The notes under the pieces are model-generated. The model was not told where the DNA came from and did not search any database. It was given only the letters and a program-made list of their open reading frames with translations. Source: an uncultured Lachnospiraceae bacterium (GTDB lineage: Bacteria; Bacillota; Clostridia; Lachnospirales; Lachnospiraceae). Taken from it: 6,317 bases of DNA. The stretch covers positions 1 to 6,317 of the forward strand of contig CAMWKA010000108.1 in NCBI GenBank assembly GCA_947174725.1, in the 5' to 3' direction. The position numbers and the translations under genes are program-made. Below are positions 1 through 5,404 of the stretch, in pieces; the first letter of the stretch is position 1; each line of letters starts with the position of its first letter.

Positions 1-1275
1 ATCCCCACCACCATCAGTATGCTGGTGACAAATATCTATAATATGGCTGATACTTACTTTGTGGGCGAGTTGGGCAACAGTGCCAGCGGCGCGGTCGGCG
101 TGGTATTTGGTCTGATGGCGATTATTCAGGCAGTTGGATTTATGCTGGGACAGGGCGGCGGCAGTATTATTGCAAGACGGCTCGGAGAGAAGGATGTAAA
201 AAGCGCGGGGATTCTGGCGTCCTTAAGCTTTTTTGCCAGTCTGGCTGCAGGAACTGTCATGGGGTTGTTGGGCCTCCTTTTTCTGGAGCCGTTGATGTAT
301 CTTCTGGGAAGTACGGATACGGTGCTGCCCTATGCCAAGGATTACGGAATCTTTATTCTGGCGGTTATGCCGTTTACGATGTCCGGATTTGTGCTGAATA
401 ATATCCTTCGGTATGAAGGAAAAGCCTATCTTGCCATGATCGGACTGACGGTCGGCGGTGTGTTAAATATCATCGGAGATCCCATCTTTATTTTTCATTT
501 TAACATGGGAGTAAAGGGAGCGGGGCTTTCTACCGCGATTTCCCAGTGTATCAGTTTTCTGATTCTCCTAAGCATGTTTCTGTCTGGAAAGACCCAGAGT
601 AAATTATCGTTATCCTCTGTTAAAGGAGGTATGACCCAGTTGATCCTGATCATGAAGACCGGACTGCCGAGTCTTGCAAGACAGGGGATGACAAGTTTAT
701 CAACGATGGTATTAAATGGTCTTGCCGGGAATTATGGTGATCCGGCTCTGGCGGCCATGTCTATCGTGGGCAAGATCAGCTTCTTTATCTTTGCGGTTGC
801 GCTTGGGATCGGACAGGGATTCCAGCCGGTGTCGGCATTTAATTACGGCGCCGGAAAATATAAGCGTGTGCGGAAAGCATTTTACTTTACTGCGGTCATG
901 GGAGAAATTCTACTGGGAACATTTGCGGTGGTGGGACTGGTATGCTCCGGCCGTCTGATCGGTATCTTTCGGGATGATGTGGATGTGATTGAGATCGGAA
1001 CGTTGGCGCTCCGCTTCCAGTTAGTGGCGCTGTTCTTTCATCCGATAATTGTGTGCGCCACCATGCTGTTTCAGACCATCGGCAGACATAAGACGGCAAC
1101 CTTTTTGTCAATGCTTCGCAGCGGGCTTTGCTTTATCCCTCTGATCATGGTGCTGACAAGATGGCTGGGGCTGTTGGGCATCCAGATGGCGCAGGCGGTG
1201 GCGGATGTGATCACCTTTGTGGTTGTTGTGCCATTTGTGCTTCATTTCTTTAAGACGCTGCCGGAAGATGTTTAG
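1..1275 (+). CDS. MATE family efflux transporter (5' partial)
   Basis: This is an integral membrane antiporter of the multidrug and toxic compound extrusion (MATE) family. Such proteins export cationic drugs or metabolites in exchange for Na+ or H+ across the cytoplasmic membrane. The frame is open from base 1 (residues I-P-T-T-I-S precede the first ATG at 19). The N-terminal signature of the family, SMLVTNIYNMADTYFVGELG, spans that ATG, so the ATG is internal. I estimate that only about 20-25 residues and the true start are missing. The rest is a run of hydrophobic helices, with the glycine-rich GQGGGSIIARRLGEKD segment after the second helix and the repeat-like GVKGAGLSTAISQ segment typical of MATE proteins. 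About 424 residues are present, against a usual 440-460. It resembles the MepA-like branch, but the substrate cannot be read from sequence. It ends TAG, 50 bases short of the convergent glycosyltransferase stop. No convincing terminator is visible between them. Confidence 0.93.
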   Translation: MPTTISMLVTNIYNMADTYFVGELGNSASGAVGVVFGLMAIIQAVGFMLGQGGGSIIARRLGEKDVKSAGILASLSFFASLAAGTVMGLLGLLFLEPLMYLLGSTDTVLPYAKDYGIFILAVMPFTMSGFVLNNILRYEGKAYLAMIGLTVGGVLNIIGDPIFIFHFNMGVKGAGLSTAISQCISFLILLSMFLSGKTQSKLSLSSVKGGMTQLILIMKTGLPSLARQGMTSLSTMVLNGLAGNYGDPALAAMSIVGKISFFIFAVALGIGQGFQPVSAFNYGAGKYKRVRKAFYFTAVMGEILLGTFAVVGLVCSGRLIGIFRDDVDVIEIGTLALRFQLVALFFHPIIVCATMLFQTIGRHKTATFLSMLRSGLCFIPLIMVLTRWLGLLGIQMAQAVADVITFVVVVPFVLHFFKTLPEDV

Positions 1276-1325
1276 AGAAACGCTGATCAAAACAGCATAT
1301 TTTTGGGAAATCCGAAATATCCGGA

Positions 1326-2519
1326 TCAGATCGTTTTGAAGATGATCCGGATCATCTGGCTGATGCGTGTTTCATAGGTGTGGAGTGCGCGTGTTTTTTC
1401 ATATCCGTTTCTGGCGATCTTTTGGCGTTCTTCATCATGGGTCAGATAGTAAGCCGCCTTTTCCGCCAGTTCTTCTTTGGAGGTGAATATTTCCACATCT
1501 TTTCCGATTTCATAAAGGTCTCCCAGCTCCTGCTGGTAATTGGTCAGCAGAAATCCGCCGCAGCCCAAAATATCAAAGACGCGCAGTGAAAGCCCGGTCT
1601 GGATCGGTCGGATGGTCATGTTCAGGTTGATGCGGCTTTGATGGAAGATCAAAGGCATCTCCGTCAGAGTCTTGGCGCCTCCCCGGTTATGGACTTTGGG
1701 AAGACGGCTGGTATCGCTGAATGTATAGAGATCCACGGCATGGTTTTCGGACAGCATCGACAACAGGCGGTGGCGTTCTATCACGGCGGCATGCATACCG
1801 ATAAAATGATGCGCCATAATATAGGAAGGGGAAAAATAAGGGGCATAGGGGCTTCTTGTCAAATCCGGCACATGTTCCATAAAATCCTGCATGATAGGGG
1901 AAAGACTGTGCTCCTTTAACAGGTCTTCTAACATATTATAGCCATAGACCTGCAGCTGTGCCTCAATCATGCCCTCCACATATCCTTTGGTATACTCTGA
2001 TAAATCCTGAATTTTTTCATAGGGGTCTTTTTCTTCGTATAATGAGCCGATAAAAGAGATATCGGAAGTAAAACGGTCAAGATCTCCTGAAGAAGCCTGC
2101 GAGATCACCTGATCCCAGCGGCTGACATTGGTAGCAAGCGGAAGATGAAAGATCCGTTCCGGATTGACGTGACGGAAATATTCATACTGGGCTTTGTCAA
2201 ACATAAAGACACGGTTGCAGTCATTGGCAAGGGCGGGAGAAAACAGTTCCATGACCGGACAGTCCACAGTCCAGCAGACGTAGGGAATCTGATAGATCTG
2301 ACAGATATCGGAGACTGCCGGGAAAAAATTGATGGTGAAGACAAATAAGAACGAATGTTTTTTAAACAGTTCTGAAACGGCGGCTACTGTTTCGGAAGGA
2401 GATACCTTCTTATTGGTCACTTGTGAGTTTTCTTCAACGACCTCCAGTTCCATGGAGCGAAAACATTTGATGATGTCCGGTTCGCAGATGCTTCCGTAGC
2501 GGTAAAATAAGATTTCCAG
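1326..2519 (-). CDS. CgeB/DUF3880-type glycosyltransferase, probable CTG start
   Basis: A cytoplasmic GT-B fold glycosyltransferase, predicted to move a sugar from a nucleotide-sugar donor to an unknown acceptor. Numbering from the CTG start (397 aa), the first strand reads EILFYRYGSICEPDIIKCF (residues 2-20). The DUF3880-like part carries INFFP (63-67), WTVDCP (83-88), VFMFDK (104-109) and HLPLATN (125-131). The C-terminal Glyco_trans_1_2-like domain carries GLSLRVFDILGCGGFLLTNY (about 309-328), the usual donor-binding region. The first ATG is at 2453 and gives 375 aa. It has no ribosome site and would remove the first beta strand of the fold. Between the upstream in-frame stop and that ATG there is no ATG, GTG or TTG. 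An AAAGG site lies 9 bases before CTG 2519 and 6 bases before ATT 2522, so one of these is the likely start. The gene is transcribed away from flgM. A role in flagellin or surface-polymer glycosylation is inferred from location only. Automatic callers will probably report 1326-2453. Confidence 0.85.
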   Translation of the reverse strand: MEILFYRYGSICEPDIIKCFRSMELEVVEENSQVTNKKVSPSETVAAVSELFKKHSFLFVFTINFFPAVSDICQIYQIPYVCWTVDCPVMELFSPALANDCNRVFMFDKAQYEYFRHVNPERIFHLPLATNVSRWDQVISQASSGDLDRFTSDISFIGSLYEEKDPYEKIQDLSEYTKGYVEGMIEAQLQVYGYNMLEDLLKEHSLSPIMQDFMEHVPDLTRSPYAPYFSPSYIMAHHFIGMHAAVIERHRLLSMLSENHAVDLYTFSDTSRLPKVHNRGGAKTLTEMPLIFHQSRINLNMTIRPIQTGLSLRVFDILGCGGFLLTNYQQELGDLYEIGKDVEIFTSKEELAEKAAYYLTHDEERQKIARNGYEKTRALHTYETRISQMIRIIFKTI

Positions 2520-2528
2520 AATGAAGGA

Positions 2529-2535
2529 CCTTTCT
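2529..2535 (-). promoter_or_regulatory. Ribosome binding site that decides the glycosyltransferase start
   Basis: Read on the minus strand the site is AGAAAGG, complementary to the anti-Shine-Dalgarno. It is followed by TCCTTC, then ATT, then CTG GAA ATC. The gap is 6 bases to ATT and 9 bases to CTG. It lies about 12 bases downstream of the expected transcription start, which fits a short normal leader. The bases before the ATG at 2453 (AAATGTTTTCGCTCC) contain no purine-rich ribosome site. Confidence 0.65.
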
Positions 2536-2553
2536 TCTTTATAATATAATGAA

Positions 2554-2582
2554 ATTATAGCATTGCGATTGGAGAGTTACAA
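2554..2582 (-). promoter_or_regulatory. Sigma-A promoter of the glycosyltransferase gene
   Basis: On the minus strand there is TTGTAA (-35, bases 2582-2577), a 17-base spacer, and a perfect TATAAT (-10, bases 2559-2554). A TG at the correct place gives an extended -10 (TGCTATAAT). Transcription should begin near 2547, leaving a leader of about 27 bases before the proposed CTG start. The -35 box lies inside the palindrome at 2577-2589. The housekeeping-type boxes suggest the gene is not simply a member of the sigma-28 regulon. Confidence 0.78.
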
Positions 2583-2589
2583 CTTGTAA
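2577..2589. repeat. 13-bp palindrome TTACAA-C-TTGTAA over the leftward -35 box
   Basis: Two perfect 6-base inverted half-sites are separated by one base. The left arm, read on the minus strand, is the -35 box of the glycosyltransferase promoter. The right arm ends 20 bases before the sigma-28 -35 box. It could be an operator for an unknown dimeric regulator, or chance symmetry in an AT-rich region. No second copy was noticed in the window. Confidence 0.4.
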
Positions 2590-2609
2590 AAAAATAAATT
2601 CATTTGCTC

Positions 2610-2636
2610 TAAAGTTTTTAAAAAAGTGGACGATAA
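2610..2636 (+). promoter_or_regulatory. Sigma-28 (SigD/FliA-type) promoter of flgM
   Basis: The boxes are TAAA at 2610-2613 and GACGATAA at 2629-2636, with exactly 15 bases between them. The known sigma-28 consensus is TAAA-N15-GCCGATAA, so there is one mismatch (A for C at the second position of the -10 box). The transcription start should fall near 2643, about 35 bases before the flgM ATG. An A-rich spacer lies between the boxes. Because FlgM inhibits sigma-28, this site would close a negative feedback loop. Confidence 0.87.
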
Positions 2637-2677
2637 TATATATAGCAGCAAGGAATCCATGGAAGGAGGAAGACGAG

Positions 2678-2959
2678 ATGAGGATTGAAGCTTATACTCA
2701 AATTCAACAGATGTACGGCACTTCCAAACCGAATAATAAAGCTGCGTCAGTGAAAGGCGCGGATTTCAGAGACAAACTTCAGATTTCCAATACCGGAAAA
2801 GATTTGCAGGTCGCTAAGCAGGCAGTTGCTGATGCGCCTGATATAAGGGAAGATAAGATCGCTGCAATCAAGCAGCGCTTAGAAAATGGAACTTATGAAG
2901 TGAGCGGGGAAGAATTTGCACAGAAATTGATGGAGAGACTTGGTCAGGCACTCGCTTAA
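2678..2959 (+). CDS. flgM: Anti-sigma-28 factor FlgM
   Basis: FlgM binds the flagellar sigma factor (SigD/FliA) in the cytoplasm and blocks late flagellar gene expression. In well-studied systems it is exported through the completed hook-basal body, which frees the sigma factor. The protein is 93 aa, typical for the family. The N-terminal third (residues 1-32) is polar and probably disordered. The conserved sigma-binding part runs from about 34 to 88 and includes LQISNTG (34-40), VADAPDIREDKI (50-61) and LENGTYEVSGEEFA (68-81). The ATG is preceded by AAGGAGGA, 7 bases upstream, an excellent ribosome site. A sigma-28 promoter lies directly upstream and a terminator-like hairpin directly downstream, so flgM can be made as its own short transcript. 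The protein has no cysteine. Confidence 0.93.
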   Translation: MRIEAYTQIQQMYGTSKPNNKAASVKGADFRDKLQISNTGKDLQVAKQAVADAPDIREDKIAAIKQRLENGTYEVSGEEFAQKLMERLGQALA

Positions 2960-2990
2960 CCGGAGTTTGAAAAGGTATCTGGATGAAGCG

Positions 2991-3031
2991 TGGTGTCTGT
3001 AAGGGTCATCCTTTACAGACACCAATTTTTT
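2991..3031 (+). terminator. Intrinsic terminator/attenuator between flgM and flgN
   Basis: The left arm TGGTGTCTGTAAGGG (2991-3005) pairs with the right arm CCTTTACAGACACCA (3010-3024) around the loop TCAT. This gives a 15-bp stem whose only imperfection is one G-U pair. A single A, then six T (3026-3031), follow. The stem starts 31 bases after the flgM stop. flgN begins 44 bases past the T-tract with no obvious promoter, so partial read-through is a likely way for the downstream genes to be expressed. Confidence 0.85.
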
Positions 3032-3074
3032 ACCAAAATATGAACGAAGGTAAATAGTTAAAGGGGAGCGTGCG

Positions 3075-3593
3075 ATGGCAAGCTTAATGGAAACTATTAT
3101 TGCGGTATTAAATCAGGAAGAGCAGGAGTATGAATCGCTTGTGAAACTGTCGGAGGAGAAGACCCCGATCATTATTAAGGGCGATCTTCAGGAACTGGAT
3201 CGAATCACTGCAGAGGAACAGTTTGTGGTAGAACGGATCCAGAGGCTGGAGAAGGAGAGGATCCAGACGATGAAAGACATTGCGGATGTTACCAATCATG
3301 CCTCGGAAGAACTGAAGATTCCTGATCTGATCACGATGATGTCATCACGTCCGGAGGAGCAGAGACAGCTGCAGGAGGTGCACGATAAGCTTAAGGTGAC
3401 GCTTGGCAGCATGTCCGCCGTCAATGAACGTAACCGGGAACTGCTGAAAAGTTCTTTGGAGATGGTTCAGTTTGAAATGTCGCTTTTGCAGTCGATGAAG
3501 CAGGCACCGGAAACTGCGGATTATAATAAGGACGCTTACAATACGGGCAGCATTATGGGAAGCGGAACAAAAAGATTTGATGCGAAACAATAA
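3075..3593 (+). CDS. flgN: FlgN family flagellar export chaperone
   Basis: FlgN is a cytoplasmic chaperone that binds the C-termini of the hook-filament junction proteins FlgK and FlgL and delivers them to the flagellar type III export gate. The 172-aa protein is almost entirely helical and charged. One long heptad-like stretch covers roughly residues 6-70 and a second 92-143, as expected for the FlgN helical hairpin. The tail (about 148-172) is polar and glycine-rich and ends in RFDAKQ, a tail I associate with Firmicutes FlgN-like proteins. Primary-sequence conservation in this family is low, so the call rests on length, helix pattern and position between flgM and flgK. The ATG follows AAGGGGAG with a 6-base gap. 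The stop is 63 bases before flgK. There is no cysteine. Confidence 0.87.
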   Translation: MASLMETIIAVLNQEEQEYESLVKLSEEKTPIIIKGDLQELDRITAEEQFVVERIQRLEKERIQTMKDIADVTNHASEELKIPDLITMMSSRPEEQRQLQEVHDKLKVTLGSMSAVNERNRELLKSSLEMVQFEMSLLQSMKQAPETADYNKDAYNTGSIMGSGTKRFDAKQ

Positions 3594-3656
3594 GTGGGAA
3601 GAACATAAACATTAGATTTTTCATATATTGCATGGAAAGGAAAGTGTGAATACAAT

Positions 3657-5354
3657 ATGTCGTTATTCAGCAGTTTATATGTAGGAACTTCAGGATTACA
3701 GTCCAGTCAGGAAGGATTGAATGTCGTTGCGCATAATGTGACGAATACCGATACAAAAGGTTATGTCAGACAGCAGGTATCGTATGCCACAAGACAATAT
3801 AATTTTCTTTCTAAAAATATCACCGGCGTTGCACAGAAGCAGATCGGCCTTGGTGTATATATATCGGAAGTAAGACAGGTCAGGGATCGTTTTTTGGATC
3901 TTTCCTATCGTGAAGAAGCGGGAAGACAGGGATTCTATGATGTGTCTTATGCTGCTGTGGAAGAAGTGGAAGGAATCCTGGGAGAGCTGCACGACGCAAC
4001 ATTTTCCAATGCTTTTAAGAATCTGATGTATTCCATTGAGGAGATGGCAAAGGATCCCAGCAGTGAGGTTAATCAGGGGTTGTTCATCCAATATTCCCAG
4101 AATTTCGCGGAAGCGGCAAGAAACGCCTACTCTGATCTTTGCGATTATCAGGATAAGCTGAATTATACGGTAACCCAGAAGGTAGACCGTATCAATCAGC
4201 TTGGACGTACCATCTATGAGATGAACAACAAGATCAGAGCCATTGAGGCAGGCGGCATTGAGCATGCCAATGACTATCGGGATGCAAGAAATCAGGCGAT
4301 GGATGAACTTGCGAGTATCTGCAACATCGAATATGACACGGATGTACATGGTAATGTTCTGGTTAAGGTGGAAGGACATGACTTTGTAAGACCCAATGAG
4401 GTCAATGAGATGGCTTATGACGCGGATCTGACGACAGGATTTTATACCTGTTTCTGGCCGGACAGCGCGGAGACAGAGATGTTGCCGGACGGAACTAAAA
4501 GATATGTTGCAAGCACGGCACCGGTATTTGATCTGACAACGGAGATCTCCGCATTACGTCATACGGATATCGGAAGTCTGAAGGCAACATTGCTGGCAAG
4601 GGGTGACCATCGTGCTAACCAGTGGGATCTGAAGGATGAGGATGCTTATGATAAGGTAAGCAACTCCATCATGATGAATGTCATGGCGGAATTTGATAAG
4701 CTGGTACACTCTGTGGTCACTACCATCAATGATGTGATCGCTCAGGGCGCAGATACGCAGACGGGGTATCTCTGCCAGATTCAGGGTTACAATGAGAATA
4801 ACAGACCGATCTACGTACCGCTTCAGATTTTCCAGAGGATCGACTGCATGGATGAATATACCTATGCTCCGACAGATCCGAATGCTAGGAATGGATACAT
4901 CGTAACACCGGAGGATCCAAAAGATCCTGCCACATGGTTTTCGATTGATAACCTGATGGTGAATAAAGATCTGCAGCAGTATCCGGCACATCTTGGAATG
5001 ATCCGTCCGGATGAATCCGTGGATCATGTGACGATGAAGAATCTTCTGGAACGGATCAATCAGAAGGATTTTGTATTAAATCCTACGCTGACCAATCCAA
5101 TCTCCATTGCGGAATATTATTCTAACTTTATCGGACAGATATCCAATTCGGGCAATGTTTTTAAGAAACTGAAGGAAAATCAGGATCTGACGGTAGAGTC
5201 GGTGGAGGCAGCCAGACAGGGGGCGATTGGTGTGGCGACGGACGAAGAACTGACCAATATGATCAAGTTTCAGAACGCCTACAACGCCAGCAGCCGTTTT
5301 ATTAACGTCATTGATGAATGTATGGAGCATGTCATCATGCAGTTAGGTTCATAA
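3657..5354 (+). CDS. flgK: Flagellar hook-associated protein 1, FlgK (first copy)
   Basis: FlgK (HAP1) is secreted by the flagellar export apparatus and forms the first junction ring between hook and filament. The N-terminal rod/D0 signature is clear: LFSSLYVGTSGLQSSQEGLN (3-22), HNVTNTDTKGYVRQQ (26-40). The FlgK-specific D1 helices follow, with the RDARNQAMDELA motif at about 207-218 (usually RDQRDxLLDxLS). A variable central domain comes next. The C-terminal IGVATDEELTNMIKFQNAYN segment and following ASSRFINVIDECMEHVI (about 524-560) match the family D0 helix. Length is 565 aa, at the longer end for FlgK. The ribosome site is weak or distant: AAAGG lies 16 bases upstream and a second AAAG 12 bases upstream. 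No alternative in-frame start exists nearby. The gene is probably co-transcribed with flgN and the next flgK copy. The protein contains six cysteines, unusual for an axial protein. Confidence 0.95.
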   Translation: MSLFSSLYVGTSGLQSSQEGLNVVAHNVTNTDTKGYVRQQVSYATRQYNFLSKNITGVAQKQIGLGVYISEVRQVRDRFLDLSYREEAGRQGFYDVSYAAVEEVEGILGELHDATFSNAFKNLMYSIEEMAKDPSSEVNQGLFIQYSQNFAEAARNAYSDLCDYQDKLNYTVTQKVDRINQLGRTIYEMNNKIRAIEAGGIEHANDYRDARNQAMDELASICNIEYDTDVHGNVLVKVEGHDFVRPNEVNEMAYDADLTTGFYTCFWPDSAETEMLPDGTKRYVASTAPVFDLTTEISALRHTDIGSLKATLLARGDHRANQWDLKDEDAYDKVSNSIMMNVMAEFDKLVHSVVTTINDVIAQGADTQTGYLCQIQGYNENNRPIYVPLQIFQRIDCMDEYTYAPTDPNARNGYIVTPEDPKDPATWFSIDNLMVNKDLQQYPAHLGMIRPDESVDHVTMKNLLERINQKDFVLNPTLTNPISIAEYYSNFIGQISNSGNVFKKLKENQDLTVESVEAARQGAIGVATDEELTNMIKFQNAYNASSRFINVIDECMEHVIMQLGS

Positions 5355-5404
5355 GATGTATGGATTTTGATTATTTAGATCAGTAATGTGGAGGGGAATG
5401 ATAT

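Noticed and set aside
19..1275. MATE gene starting at ATG 19
   Set aside because: The frame is open to base 1 and encodes conserved family residues before this ATG, so the gene is truncated by the window edge.
1276..1325. Terminator between the convergent MATE and glycosyltransferase genes
   Set aside because: Only a 4-bp GCTG/CAGC hairpin before ATATTTTT is visible. The stem is too weak to call, although termination here would be expected.
1341..1356. Perfect 16-bp palindrome GATGATCCGGATCATC
   Set aside because: It is inside the last codons of the glycosyltransferase, has no T-tract on either side, and can be explained by Ile/Arg codons and chance.
2584..2612. Rightward sigma-A promoter using TTGTAA of the palindrome
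   Set aside because: At 17-18 bases spacing the -10 would be CTCTAA or TCTAAA, a poor match. The sigma-28 site explains flgM expression better.
3594..3656. Separate promoter for the first flgK
   Set aside because: The gap is AT-rich (TCATATATTG) but no matched -35/-10 pair or sigma-28 boxes with correct spacing were found.
3696..4379. Long minus-strand open frame (227 codons) inside the first flgK
   Set aside because: It lies fully antisense to a clearly recognised flgK, has no family motifs and no ribosome site. It is a shadow of the coding frame.
4554..5027. Minus-strand open frame of 157 codons inside the first flgK
   Set aside because: Antisense shadow with repetitive Ile/His/Arg-rich composition and no recognisable domain.
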